A stretch of 64,000 nucleotides of DNA from Rhodococcus sp. OK519 (GTDB lineage: Bacteria > Actinomycetota > Actinomycetes > Mycobacteriales > Mycobacteriaceae), in assembly GCF_003051005.1 (NCBI RefSeq), contig NZ_QAOW01000001.1, forward strand, positions 1,513,226-1,577,225, given 5' to 3'. Positions 1-9,355 of the stretch are shown piece by piece. Numbering within the stretch: the first letter of the stretch is position 1; the number at the start of each line of letters is the position of its first letter. The position numbers were made by a program, and so were the translations under genes. Below the pieces are notes generated by a model that saw nothing but the letters and a program-made list of their open reading frames with translations, ran no database searches and had not been told where the DNA came from.

Positions 1-245
1 CGATGGTCCGGTTGCTGGTGCCCGACGGCGACGACCTGCAGTGGCTGCGGGTGGTGATCGAACAGCACCTGCGGTGGACCGGTTCCGCGGTGGCCGCGTC
101 GGTGCTTGCCGACTGGCCGCGTCGCTCGGCGCTGTTCACGAAGGTCATGCCCACCGACTACCAGCGCGTCCTCGAGGCGACGCGGGTAGCACGGGCCGAA
201 GGACTCGACGTCGACACCGCGATCATGGAGGCGGCCCGTGGCTGA
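1..245 (+). CDS. gltB: Glutamate synthase large subunit, C-terminal fragment
   Basis: This is the last roughly 80 codons of a gene that enters from the left edge. The peptide ends in a short helical tail with LRWTGSAVAASVL and FTKVMPTDY, which is the usual carboxy end of the NADPH-dependent glutamate synthase alpha chain. The enzyme makes two glutamates from glutamine and 2-oxoglutarate. The stop codon (TGA at 243-245) lies inside the next gene, whose GTG start is at 238, so the two are translationally coupled. The identification rests on the C-terminal sequence and on the adjacent gltD; the catalytic domains lie outside the window. Confidence 0.9.
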   Translation, partial: MVRLLVPDGDDLQWLRVVIEQHLRWTGSAVAASVLADWPRRSALFTKVMPTDYQRVLEATRVARAEGLDVDTAIMEAARG

Positions 246-1743
246 TCCCCAGGGATTCCTGCACGTGGCCAAGCAGGAAGCGCGCAAACGTCCCGTCGAC
301 GAACGCATCCACGACTGGCGCGAGGTGTATGCGGCGCAGTCCGCCGCCGAACGGGCCCACGAGGTGTCCGAGCAGGCGCGCCGGTGCATGGACTGCGGGA
401 TCCCGTTCTGTCATTCGGGCAGTGCCGGGTGCCCGCTCGGGAACCTGATCCCCGAGTGGAACGACCTGGTACGACGCGGGCGGTGGGATGCCGCGGCCGA
501 ACGGCTGCACGCCACCAACAACTTTCCCGAGTTCACCGGCCGGGTCTGTCCGGCACCCTGCGAGGCCGCGTGCGTGCTGTCGCTCGCCGACACCCACACC
601 ACCGGGAGTGTGACGATCAAACGGATCGAGCAGGCCATCGCCGACGTCGCCTGGGATATGGAGGTGGTCCCGCCGGTGCGTGCGGCGCTGCGGACCGGCA
701 AGAACGTCGCGGTTGTCGGCTCGGGCCCGGCAGGATTGGCGGCCGCGCAGCAACTCACCCGTGCCGGCCACGAGGTGACGGTGTACGAGCGTGACGACCG
801 GCTCGGCGGATTGCTGCGGTACGGCATCCCGGAGTTCAAGCTCGAGAAGGCCGTGGTCGAGCGGCGTCTGACCCAGATGCGCGTGGAGGGAACGCATTTC
901 GTCACCGAGGTGGAGGTGGGTGTCGACCTGGCCGTTCCGGATCTGCACGACCGGTTCGACGCGGTGGTGCTCGCGACCGGGGCTCTGCTCGCGCGTGACA
1001 ACCCGGGTGTCCAGGGTAGGAACCTCGACGGCGTCCACCTGGCGATGGAGTATCTGGTCGCCTCGAATCACGAATGTGAGGGCGACGGCGCGACCCGTAT
1101 CAGCGCGAAGGGCAAGCACGTGGTGATCATCGGGGGCGGTGACACCGGTGCCGACTGCCTGGGGACGGCGCATCGCCAGGGTGCATTGTCGGTGACGCAG
1201 CTGGACTACCACCCGGCCCTGCCGGAGGAGCGGGACGAGGCCTCGATGCCGTGGCCGGCGTGGCCGATGGTGTTACGCACGTCACCGGCACACGCCGAAG
1301 GGGGTGTCCGCCGCTACGAGGTTGCGGTGCAACGATTCCTCGGTGACGCCGACGGTCACGTCCGCTCGATGGTGCTTGCGGAGGTTCGGCTCGCGCGCGA
1401 CGAGCACGGTCGTCGAGTGATCATGCCCGTCGGGGAGGAAATCGAATTGCCCTGTGATATGGCGCTTTTCGCGATCGGATTCGAAGGCGTCGAACACGGT
1501 CCGCTGCTCGACGACCTCGGGCTCGAGACCAACCGGCGCGGCTCGCTGTCGTGTTCGTCGGACTGGCAGACGGCCGCGCCCGGCGTGTTCGTGTGCGGCG
1601 ACGCGCATCGCGGTGCGTCGTTGGTGGTGTGGGCGATCGCAGAAGGCCGCTCGGCGGCGCGGGGTGCCGACGTCTACCTGATGGGCTCGTCCGAACTGCC
1701 CTCACCCGTGCATCCGACGGCGCTCCCGCTCACCGTCCTCTGA
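238..1743 (+). CDS. gltD: Glutamate synthase small subunit (NADPH)
   Basis: The 501-residue protein is the FAD and iron-sulfur beta subunit that passes electrons from NADPH to GltB. The N-terminal cysteine clusters are CMDCGIPFCHSGSAGCPLGN (near residue 49) and GRVCPAPCEAAC (near 101), which should bind two 4Fe-4S centres. A first dinucleotide-binding motif, VAVVGSGPAGLAAA (near 155), binds FAD, and a second, VVIIGGGDTGADCLG (near 295), binds NADPH. The GTG start overlaps the end of gltB by 8 bases, giving a tight gltBD operon. Length is normal for the family. A perfect 17-base tandem duplication spans its stop codon. Confidence 0.96.
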   Translation: MADPQGFLHVAKQEARKRPVDERIHDWREVYAAQSAAERAHEVSEQARRCMDCGIPFCHSGSAGCPLGNLIPEWNDLVRRGRWDAAAERLHATNNFPEFTGRVCPAPCEAACVLSLADTHTTGSVTIKRIEQAIADVAWDMEVVPPVRAALRTGKNVAVVGSGPAGLAAAQQLTRAGHEVTVYERDDRLGGLLRYGIPEFKLEKAVVERRLTQMRVEGTHFVTEVEVGVDLAVPDLHDRFDAVVLATGALLARDNPGVQGRNLDGVHLAMEYLVASNHECEGDGATRISAKGKHVVIIGGGDTGADCLGTAHRQGALSVTQLDYHPALPEERDEASMPWPAWPMVLRTSPAHAEGGVRRYEVAVQRFLGDADGHVRSMVLAEVRLARDEHGRRVIMPVGEEIELPCDMALFAIGFEGVEHGPLLDDLGLETNRRGSLSCSSDWQTAAPGVFVCGDAHRGASLVVWAIAEGRSAARGADVYLMGSSELPSPVHPTALPLTVL

Positions 1744-1767
1744 CGCTCACCGTCCTCTGACGCTCAC
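1728..1767 (+). repeat. 17-bp tandem duplication across the gltD stop codon
   Basis: The unit GCTCACCGTCCTCTGAC occurs at 1728-1744 and again at 1745-1761, followed by a partial third copy GCTCAC at 1762-1767. The first unit contains the gltD stop codon (TGA 1741-1743). The last four residues of GltD (LTVL) come from this unit, so a copy-number change would leave the protein end intact. It looks like a replication-slippage product. Confidence 0.9.
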
Positions 1768-1820
1768 ACGGATGTCATCACACGTTTGCCTGCCGAATAG
1801 AGTTCGTTCCCCGGATTGAC

Positions 1821-1835
1821 TAGGCTTTCCCCGTG
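1821..1835 (+). promoter_or_regulatory. pyk promoter -10 box, probably leaderless
   Basis: TAGGCT at 1821-1826 fits the actinobacterial -10 pattern TANNNT. It lies 6 bases before the GTG start codon at 1833, and there is no Shine-Dalgarno sequence in between. This spacing is what is expected if transcription begins at the start codon. The arrangement is inferred from sequence only. Confidence 0.6.
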
Positions 1836-3251
1836 ACCCGACGCACGAAGATTGTCTGCACTCTTGGCCCTGCTACCGCAAGCGGCGACCGTGTCCGCGA
1901 GCTCGTCGAGAGCGGGATGGACGTAGCCAGACTCAACTTCAGTCACGGCGAACACGCTGATCACGAGGACAACTACAACCGTGTGCGGGCCGCCTCCGAG
2001 GCGACCGGTCGCGCGGTGGGCATCCTCGCCGACCTGCAGGGACCGAAGATCCGCCTCGGTCGTTTCGTCGAGGGCAAGACGTACTGGGCGACCGGCGAGC
2101 AGGTCCGGATCACGGTCGAGGACTGTGAGGGAACCCACGATCGGGTCTCGACCACCTACAAGCAGTTGGCGCAGGACGCGAAGCCCGGCGACCGCCTGCT
2201 CGTCGACGACGGCAAGATCGGCGTGGTCGTCGAGGCCGTCGACGGCGACGACGTGGTGTGCCGTGTCACCGAGGGTGGCCCGGTCAGCAACAACAAGGGT
2301 GTGTCGCTGCCCGGCATGAACGTGTCGGTGCCCGCGATGTCCGAGAAGGACATCGAAGATCTCGAGTTCGCGCTCCGACTGGGCGTCGACTTCATCGCGC
2401 TGTCCTTTGTGCGCTCGCCCGCGGACGTCGAACTCGTTCACGACGTGATGGACCGCGTCGGTCGCCGCGTGCCGGTGATCGCGAAGCTCGAGAAGCCCGA
2501 AGCGATCGAAAACCTCGAGGCCGTGGTCCTGGCGTTCGACGCGGTCATGGTCGCGCGCGGCGACCTGGGAGTGGAACTGCCGCTCGAGCAGGTGCCGCTC
2601 GTACAGAAGCGGGCCATCCAGATCGCCCGCGAGAATGCCAAGCCGGTGATCGTCGCGACGCAGATGCTCGAGTCGATGATCGAGAACTCCCGTCCCACGC
2701 GCGCCGAGGCATCGGACGTCGCGAATGCGGTGCTCGACGGCGCCGACGCCGTGATGCTCTCCGGTGAGACGTCGGTCGGCAAGTACGTGATGGAGACCGT
2801 GCAGACGATGGCGCGAATCCTCGAGGCCGTCGAGACGGATCCGGCACGTGTCCCGCCGCTCACGCACGTCCCGCGCACCAAGCGCGGCGTCATCTCGTAC
2901 GGCGCCCGCGACATCGGTGAGCGTCTGGACGCGAAGGCGCTGGTGGCGTTCACGCAGTCCGGCGACACCGTCCGCCGACTCGCGCGACTGCACTCGCCGC
3001 TGCCGCTGCTGGCTTTCACGCCTCTCGAATCGGTGCGCCGCCAGTTGGCACTGTCGTGGGGCACCGAGACGTTCATCGTGGACCCGGTGGCCTCGACGGA
3101 CCAGATGTTCACGCAGGTCGACCACGCACTGCTCTCGCTCGCCCGTTACAACAAGGGCGACCTCGTCGTCATCGTCGCCGGCTCCCCGCCCGGCACAGTA
3201 GGCTCGACCAACCTGATCCACGTGCACCGGATCGGGGAGGAAGACCACTAG
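1833..3251 (+). CDS. pyk: Pyruvate kinase
   Basis: The 472-residue enzyme converts phosphoenolpyruvate and ADP to pyruvate and ATP, the last step of glycolysis. The N-terminus TKIVCTLGPAT and the segment DVARLNFSHGEH are family hallmarks. The catalytic lysine and metal ligands are in VIAKLEKPEAIENLE, and MVARGDLGVELP and VIVATQMLESMIENSRPTRAE form the active-site signature. The length matches the short bacterial type without an extra C-terminal PEP-utiliser domain. The GTG start has a -10 box directly upstream and no ribosome binding site, so the mRNA is probably leaderless. The tesB gene follows after 14 bases. Confidence 0.97.
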   Translation: MTRRTKIVCTLGPATASGDRVRELVESGMDVARLNFSHGEHADHEDNYNRVRAASEATGRAVGILADLQGPKIRLGRFVEGKTYWATGEQVRITVEDCEGTHDRVSTTYKQLAQDAKPGDRLLVDDGKIGVVVEAVDGDDVVCRVTEGGPVSNNKGVSLPGMNVSVPAMSEKDIEDLEFALRLGVDFIALSFVRSPADVELVHDVMDRVGRRVPVIAKLEKPEAIENLEAVVLAFDAVMVARGDLGVELPLEQVPLVQKRAIQIARENAKPVIVATQMLESMIENSRPTRAEASDVANAVLDGADAVMLSGETSVGKYVMETVQTMARILEAVETDPARVPPLTHVPRTKRGVISYGARDIGERLDAKALVAFTQSGDTVRRLARLHSPLPLLAFTPLESVRRQLALSWGTETFIVDPVASTDQMFTQVDHALLSLARYNKGDLVVIVAGSPPGTVGSTNLIHVHRIGEEDH

Positions 3252-3265
3252 CGAGGGGACCGCAC

Positions 3266-4162
3266 GTGAACGAGGTGGGGGCGGCGCTGCGTCCGGCGCG
3301 ATCGGCCGATCTGGAGACCCTGCTGGGGCTCTTCGATCTGGAGCAGATCGGGGAGGACACCTACCTCGGTCGGCATCCCGCGCAGGTCGGCAGCCGAACA
3401 TTCGGCGGACAGTTGGTGGCGCAGGCATTGGTGGCGGCGGGCCGGACGGTCGACGGCGACCGTCCGGTTCACGCCGTCAACGCCCACTTCATCCGCGGCG
3501 GTGACGTGAAACTCCCGATCGAGTACCGCGTCGACCGGCACCGGGACGGCCGGGCGTTCGCGAATCGCCAGGTGACCGCATACCAGGACGGGAACGTCCT
3601 CTTCTCGATGTTCGCGGCATTCCAGGACTGGGGTTCCGGGCTCGAGCACGCCGTCGCAATCCCCGATGTCGACGGACCCGAGGAACTGCCGACGATCGGT
3701 GATCATCTCGTCGGTTACGAGGACCGCCTGCGGATGTTCGTCGACGCCCTCAAGCCGTTCGAGATGCGCTACGCGAACGACCCCACGTGGGTCCTCAAGG
3801 ATGCCGGCGAGCGCCTGAACCACAACCGGGTCTGGATGCGCGCCGACGGCGGTCTGCCCGACGATTCGTGGGTGCACAGCGCGGCGCTCGCCTACTCGTC
3901 GGACACCACCGTCCTGGACTCGGTCCTCACCACCCATGGGTTGTCGTGGGGTCTCGACCGGATCGTCGCGGCGACAGTCAACCATTCGATCTGGTTCCAC
4001 CGTCCGTTCCGGTTCGACGAATGGGCGCTGTATGCAACCGAATCGCCCGTGGCAGCGGGATCGCGAGGTCTGGCAACCGGCCGGTTCTTCACTCGTGACG
4101 GTCAGTTGATCGCAACGGTCGTGCAGGAAGGCGTCATTCGGCATTTTCCGGCCCGGCGCTGA
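3266..4162 (+). CDS. tesB: Acyl-CoA thioesterase II
   Basis: The 298-residue protein hydrolyses acyl-CoA to free fatty acid and CoA. It has the double hot-dog arrangement of TesB: the first half contains RTFGGQLVAQALVAAGRTV and the second half LSWGLDRIVAATVNHSIWFHRP, with the conserved FHRPFRFDEWALY segment near the end. I chose the GTG at 3266 because AGGGGAC lies just upstream and the frame before it only overlaps pyk in another reading frame. It directly follows pyk, as in mycobacteria (pykA-tesB1 from memory), and may be cotranscribed with it. Confidence 0.94.
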   Translation: MNEVGAALRPARSADLETLLGLFDLEQIGEDTYLGRHPAQVGSRTFGGQLVAQALVAAGRTVDGDRPVHAVNAHFIRGGDVKLPIEYRVDRHRDGRAFANRQVTAYQDGNVLFSMFAAFQDWGSGLEHAVAIPDVDGPEELPTIGDHLVGYEDRLRMFVDALKPFEMRYANDPTWVLKDAGERLNHNRVWMRADGGLPDDSWVHSAALAYSSDTTVLDSVLTTHGLSWGLDRIVAATVNHSIWFHRPFRFDEWALYATESPVAAGSRGLATGRFFTRDGQLIATVVQEGVIRHFPARR

Positions 4163-4243
4163 GATGACCGTCCGCGGCACCACCGCGGCGATTAGAATTC
4201 TGGTTCTCTGATCACGGCACGCCATCTGTGATGGGGGAGCCAC

Positions 4244-6097
4244 ATGCGAGACGAACCGATCGACTGGAGCCACGAGGCCGTGGCCAGTCTGCTGTGGACG
4301 TCGAGAGCCTTCCTGATCGCGCTGGTCTGTTTCCTCGCGGTCGGTGCCCTGTTGGCGCGGCGCACCAACTGGGGCAGACAGTTCTGGCGGATCACCGGGC
4401 GGTACTTCTCGACGCGTGACAGTTGGCGCCCGTGGTCGCTGGTCGTCGTGCTGCTGTTCCTGACGATCCTCGGCGTGCGGATCCTGGTCTTGCTGTCCTA
4501 TCAGAGCAACGAGATGTACACCTCGCTGCAACTGGTGGCTCAGTCGATCCAGGCCGGCGACGCCGCAGCGCTCGACGACGCCAAATCGATGTTCTGGCGC
4601 TCCATCGTGGTGTTCGCGGCGCTCGCGACTGTGCACGTGGTGCGGGCGCTTCTGGCGCAGTACGTCGGCCAGGCCCTCGAGATCCTGTGGCGTGCGTGGC
4701 TCACTGATCGCGTCACGACGGACTGGCTGGACGGGCGCGCCTACTACCGGGGCCGCTTCATCGACGGTTCGATCGACAACCCGGACCAACGCATCGAGTC
4801 CGACATCACCGAGGTGGCGACGACGTCACAGACGCTGTCGATGGGACTGGTCAGCGCGGTGGTCTCGGTGGTGTCGTTCACCGGGATCCTCTGGGATCTG
4901 TCGGGACCGATGAACGTGTTCGGCGTCGAGATCCCCAGAGCGATGGTGGTCCTTGTCTACGTCTACATTCTCGCCGCCACGGCGATCGCCTTCTGGATCG
5001 GCCGTCCACTGATCAGCCTGAGCTTTCTGAAGGAACGACTGACCGCCAACTTCCGCTATGCGCTCGTGCGATTGCGCGACAGCGCCGAGAACGTCGCTTT
5101 CTACCGTGGTGAGGACGTCGAGAAGCGCGGACTGCTCGGACGTTTCGCGGCGGTCGTCACCAATGCGTGGCAGATCGTCTTCCGGACACTCAAGTTCAAC
5201 GGCTTCAATCTCGGCGTCAGTCAGGTCGCCGTCGTGTTCCCGATCGTGATCCAGGCGCCCAGGTTCTTCGCCGGCACAATCACGCTCGGCGACATCACCC
5301 AGAGCGCGCAGGCCTTCGGTCAGGTGTCGGACGCGCTCTCGTTCTTCCGGCAGTCGTACGACGTGTTCGCGGTCTACCGCGCCAGCCTGATCCGACTCGA
5401 CGGCCTGATCGACGCGGACGAACGCTCGCGGCGGTTGCCGTCGATCCGGACACGGGGCCGGGACCGCGTGGTGGAACTCGACAGCATCTCCGTCCGGACC
5501 CCAGACGGCAGATTGCTCATCGACGAACTCGATCTGCAACTCCAGGCCGGTGACGCCTTGCTGGTCAAGGGATCGTCCGGGAGCGGCAAGACGACTCTGT
5601 TGCGCAGCCTGGCCGAGATGTGGCCCTTCGCCGACGGTTCGGTGTCGCGGCCGGTGGGGCAGGACGCGTTGTTCCTGTCCCAGTTGCCGTACCTGCCGTT
5701 GGGTGATCTGCGGAGCGCGGTCGCGTACCCGGCGCGTGCGGAGGATCTGAGTGACGACCGGATACGCGACGCGCTGCGCGACGTCCACCTGGGCAACCTC
5801 GTCGGACGATTCGACGAGCGTGCAGACTGGGCCAAAATCCTGTCCCCGGGCGAGCAGCAACGGATCGCGTTCGCCCGCATCATCCTGATCCGACCGCAGG
5901 CCGTTTTCCTGGACGAGGCCACGTCAGCTGTCGACGAAGGCCTCGAATACTCTCTCTACCAACTGATCCGAGAGCGTGTTCCCGAGTGCATCCTGTTCAG
6001 CGTGAGCCATCGGAGCACCGTCGACCAGCACCACACACGCCAACTCGAACTGCTCGGCGACGGGCCGTGGCGGCTCTCGGCGGTGGCGGTGAGCTGA
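4244..6097 (+). CDS. SbmA/BacA-type ABC exporter, fused permease and ATPase
   Basis: The 617-residue protein joins an N-terminal membrane domain (helices near residues 22-40, 65-87, 125-145, 200-222, 235-255) to a C-terminal ATPase. Walker A is GSSGSGKTTLL, the signature motif is LSPGEQQRIAFAR and Walker B is AVFLDEATSA. The membrane part has the YYRGRFIDGSIDNPDQRIESD pattern region of SbmA/BacA and mycobacterial Rv1819c proteins, which import peptides, bleomycin or cobalamin despite an exporter fold. GGGGGAG precedes the ATG, and a TAGAAT -10 box lies near 4192, so it has its own promoter. The substrate here is not determinable from sequence. Confidence 0.85.
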   Translation: MRDEPIDWSHEAVASLLWTSRAFLIALVCFLAVGALLARRTNWGRQFWRITGRYFSTRDSWRPWSLVVVLLFLTILGVRILVLLSYQSNEMYTSLQLVAQSIQAGDAAALDDAKSMFWRSIVVFAALATVHVVRALLAQYVGQALEILWRAWLTDRVTTDWLDGRAYYRGRFIDGSIDNPDQRIESDITEVATTSQTLSMGLVSAVVSVVSFTGILWDLSGPMNVFGVEIPRAMVVLVYVYILAATAIAFWIGRPLISLSFLKERLTANFRYALVRLRDSAENVAFYRGEDVEKRGLLGRFAAVVTNAWQIVFRTLKFNGFNLGVSQVAVVFPIVIQAPRFFAGTITLGDITQSAQAFGQVSDALSFFRQSYDVFAVYRASLIRLDGLIDADERSRRLPSIRTRGRDRVVELDSISVRTPDGRLLIDELDLQLQAGDALLVKGSSGSGKTTLLRSLAEMWPFADGSVSRPVGQDALFLSQLPYLPLGDLRSAVAYPARAEDLSDDRIRDALRDVHLGNLVGRFDERADWAKILSPGEQQRIAFARIILIRPQAVFLDEATSAVDEGLEYSLYQLIRERVPECILFSVSHRSTVDQHHTRQLELLGDGPWRLSAVAVS

Positions 6098-6111
6098 ACT
6101 CTCCCGCGCGC

Positions 6112-6156
6112 TGAAGCGATCCTTCACGCGCGGAGAGCGCATGAAGGATCGCTTCA
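6112..6156. terminator. Bidirectional terminator hairpin between convergent genes
   Basis: A perfect 15-bp inverted repeat, TGAAGCGATCCTTCA at 6112-6126 and TGAAGGATCGCTTCA at 6142-6156, encloses a further GCGC/GCGC pairing and a GGAGA loop. It sits between the stop of the ABC exporter (6097) and the stop of the Rpf-like gene on the other strand (6178), so it can serve both. Confidence 0.85.
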
Positions 6157-6177
6157 TTCACGGGTTGCCTGAGGGGG

Positions 6178-6940
<763 letters not shown>

Positions 6941-7612
6941 TCACACGGTGAAAGTCAGGCCGGCGACGAGATCTTCGACGGTCAGCGGTGCGACACCGAT
7001 CGCGCGGACGTTCGAGAGCCGCTCCGGGGTCACCTGTGAAGTCGCGTCGGTGACGAGGACGGTGCGATAGTCCCGTGCGCTCGCGTCGAACAGTGTTGCG
7101 TGGGGACAGTTCGGCAGATTGCAGCCCGCGACGACGACGGTGTCGACGCCGAGGTCGATGAGGTGCGCGTCCAGGCGCGTCCGGTGGAACGCGCTCCAGC
7201 GGGGCTTCCACATCACTGCCTCCGCGTCGCCGACCGCTTGGAACCCGCCGTCGAGGAGCAGTTTCGGGTCGAGGTGCTCTGCTGCCGCCGGCAGGAGTCC
7301 ACGTGAAATCTGCGACCCGACGGTGCCCGGGCGGACAATCGGTGCGTCGTCACGGGTAATCGTGGTGCGGCGCACGAGGTCCACGTCGTCACCGTCGTAG
7401 ATCCGGACGACGTGCACGATCGGCCGGTGTGCTCGGCGGAACGCCTCCACGAGCATTGTCAGCCTCGGGAGTATTCCGGTCGTTCCCGGCACCGGCATCG
7501 TTCCGTCGTCGAGGAAGTCGTTCTGCACGTCGATCACCACGAGCGCGGACGATCGCAGATGCGGTCGAACATACTCGTCGAGGATGATCGGGCCCGTCAT
7601 GTCGTCGAACAT
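6941..7612 (-). CDS. Isochorismatase-family cysteine hydrolase
   Basis: The roughly 223-residue protein has the alpha/beta fold of isochorismatase-like hydrolases. With the start at 7612 the catalytic triad is Asp28 (VVIDVQNDF), Lys136 (MWKPRWSAF) and Cys169 (GCNLPNCPHATLFDA). The family includes nicotinamidases, carbamoylases and ureidoacrylate hydrolases; the residues visible here do not decide the substrate. The start is uncertain: ATG codons at 7612 and 7600 are both possible and neither has a good ribosome binding site. It is separated from the thiolase-fold gene upstream by a strong terminator, so it is probably transcribed alone. Confidence 0.85.
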   Translation of the reverse strand: MFDDMTGPIILDEYVRPHLRSSALVVIDVQNDFLDDGTMPVPGTTGILPRLTMLVEAFRRAHRPIVHVVRIYDGDDVDLVRRTTITRDDAPIVRPGTVGSQISRGLLPAAAEHLDPKLLLDGGFQAVGDAEAVMWKPRWSAFHRTRLDAHLIDLGVDTVVVAGCNLPNCPHATLFDASARDYRTVLVTDATSQVTPERLSNVRAIGVAPLTVEDLVAGLTFTV

Positions 7613-7625
7613 ACTGGTGTGCAAA

Positions 7626-7652
7626 CGGTTCCGAATGCGAATCGGTTCCGAA
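7626..7652 (-). promoter_or_regulatory. Direct repeats upstream of the isochorismatase-family gene
   Basis: CGGTTCCGAA occurs at 7626-7635 and again at 7643-7652, 17 bases apart start to start. The pair lies between a terminator and the start codon at 7612, in the expected promoter position. It could be a repressor or activator site; no regulator is assigned. Confidence 0.4.
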
Positions 7653-7657
7653 AGTGC

Positions 7658-7693
7658 GAAACGCTCCCCATCCATGTGGATGGGGAGCGCTTC
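7658..7693 (-). terminator. Terminator after the thiolase-fold gene
   Basis: CGCTCCCCATCCA (7662-7674) pairs perfectly with TGGATGGGGAGCG (7677-7689), with three more outer pairs after one mismatch. It lies 20 bases beyond the stop codon of the minus-strand gene ending at 7713 and is followed on that strand by T-rich sequence. Confidence 0.85.
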
Positions 7694-7712
7694 GTGCGAC
7701 GTACCGATCGGA

Positions 7713-8906
7713 TCAGGCGGAGACGATGACCGATGAGCCGTGGCCGAACAGGCCCTGGTTGGCGGTGATACCGACGCGGGCACCCTCGACCTGACGGCCC
7801 TCGGCCTGTCCGCGCAGCTGCCAGGTGAGCTCGCAGACCTGCGCGAGTGCCTGGGCGGGAACGGCCTCGCCGAAGCAGGCCAGCCCACCGGACGGGTTGA
7901 CCGGGATGCGGCCGCCGATGGTGGTGTCACCCGCGCGCAGCAGATGCTCGGCCTCGCCGCGCTTGCACAGGCTCAGGTCCTCCATCCAGTCGAGCTCGAC
8001 CGAGGTCGCAAGGTCGTAGACCTCGGCGACGTCGACGTCCTCGGGGGAGATGCCGGCCTCTTCGTAGGCTGCGTCGCCGATCGACTCCTTGAACGTGCGC
8101 TCCGGTGCGGGCACCGCGGACGCCGACTCGGTGGAGAAGTTCGGCATGTCCATGATCGTCTGCGGGAACGTGGGCGTGACCGTCGAAATCGCCTTGATCC
8201 GAACGGGATCCACGATGCCCTTCTTGCGGGCGTACTCCATGGAGGTCAGGATGATGGCGGCGCCGCCGTCCGACGTGGCGCAGATGTCGAGCAGGTGCAG
8301 CGGATCCGCGACCATCGGCGACGCGAGCACGTCCGCGGCGGCAACTTCCTTGCGGTAGCGCGCGTTCGGGTTGTTCAGGCCGTGCTTGGCGTTCTTCACC
8401 TTGACCGCGGCGAAGTCCTCGGGCGTCGCTCCGTAGAGGTCGATGCGGCGACGAGCGTTGAGCGCGAAGTACGCCGGGTTCGTCATGCCCATCAGGCGGA
8501 AACGCAGCCAGTCCGGATCGTCCCAGCGCTCACCGGCGACCGGAGCGAGAAAGCCCTTCGGGGTGGTGTCGGCGCCGACGACCAGTGCGACGTCCGACAG
8601 GCCGGCGAGGATACGAGCGCGGGCGGTGTCCAGGGCCTGTGCACCCGTCGCGCACGCGGCATACGACGTCGCGACGCGGGCGCCGTTCCATCCGAGCGCC
8701 TGAGCGAACGTGGCGCCGGCCACGTAGCCGCCATATCCGTTGCGAATCGTCTCGCCGCCGACGACCAGGTCGACGTCCGTCCAGTCGATACCGGAATCTG
8801 CGAGGGCGGCGCGGGCTGCTGCCACGCCGTACTTGACGAACGAGTGGCCCCACTTGCCCCACGCGTGCATGCCGACACCGAGAACGGCCACGTCGTTGTT
8901 GCTCAT
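7713..8906 (-). CDS. Thiolase-fold lipid-transfer-type enzyme (Rv1627c-like), partner of a DUF35 protein
   Basis: The 397-residue protein has the SCP-x type thiolase fold. The nucleophilic cysteine is kept (Cys85 in SYAACATGAQAL). The C-terminal motif that normally reads GHPxGATG is instead FGEAVPAQAL, and the final segment ANQGLFGHGSSVIV lacks the usual catalytic cysteine. Enzymes of this kind paired with DUF35 proteins can act as thiolases or as retro-aldolases on CoA thioesters. The ATG at 8906 overlaps the stop of the DUF35 gene (ATGA), so the two are cotranslated. The order matches Rv1628c-Rv1627c of M. tuberculosis from memory. The substrate is unknown. Confidence 0.85.
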   Translation of the reverse strand: MSNNDVAVLGVGMHAWGKWGHSFVKYGVAAARAALADSGIDWTDVDLVVGGETIRNGYGGYVAGATFAQALGWNGARVATSYAACATGAQALDTARARILAGLSDVALVVGADTTPKGFLAPVAGERWDDPDWLRFRLMGMTNPAYFALNARRRIDLYGATPEDFAAVKVKNAKHGLNNPNARYRKEVAAADVLASPMVADPLHLLDICATSDGGAAIILTSMEYARKKGIVDPVRIKAISTVTPTFPQTIMDMPNFSTESASAVPAPERTFKESIGDAAYEEAGISPEDVDVAEVYDLATSVELDWMEDLSLCKRGEAEHLLRAGDTTIGGRIPVNPSGGLACFGEAVPAQALAQVCELTWQLRGQAEGRQVEGARVGITANQGLFGHGSSVIVSA

Positions 8907-9355
8907 GCCTGTGCCCCGTTCTCTGCTGCCGCGGACGGCTTCCAACGCCAGATGCTGCGGTCGCCCGTCTCGTCCGTGTAGAGGGTCTCGATGACCAGCT
9001 CGACCGGGTTGCCCACCTTGAGGTCCGCGACGCCGAAACCGTCGGCGACCTGTCCGAGCACGACGAGGCCCTCGGGCAGCTCGACCGCTGCGAGCGCGAA
9101 CGGAACATAGGGATCGGTGTTCGCGATGTACGGAGCCGGCGGCTTGTACTGCGCGTCGGTGTACGACCACACCTTGCCGAAGCGAGACAGCTCGACGTCG
9201 TCGTACTCTTCACCGGAACACGCCGGGTTCTTGCAGAAGGTGGTCTCCCGCGGGAACGAAATCGTGCCGCAGGACCGGCACTTGGTGCCGATCAGGGCCG
9301 GCTCCGGCCCGGTGGTGAACCAGCCTTCGACGGCCGGTGTGGCGGTGTCGCTCAT
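8903..9355 (-). CDS. DUF35 zinc-ribbon/OB-fold acyl-CoA-binding partner protein (Rv1628c-like)
   Basis: The 150-residue protein starts with a rubredoxin-like zinc ribbon (CRSCG...FCKNPAC, near residues 24-46) followed by an OB-fold with FGKVWSYTDAQYKPP and PFALAAVELPEG. Proteins of this family bind the CoA moiety and form a channel with a thiolase-fold subunit. The ATG at 9355 is preceded by GATGAGG at the right distance; the open frame further upstream lacks such a signal. The stop codon overlaps the start of the thiolase-fold gene. A palindrome AGTTAACT (9435-9442) lies in its promoter region. Confidence 0.88.
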   Translation of the reverse strand: MSDTATPAVEGWFTTGPEPALIGTKCRSCGTISFPRETTFCKNPACSGEEYDDVELSRFGKVWSYTDAQYKPPAPYIANTDPYVPFALAAVELPEGLVVLGQVADGFGVADLKVGNPVELVIETLYTDETGDRSIWRWKPSAAAENGAQA

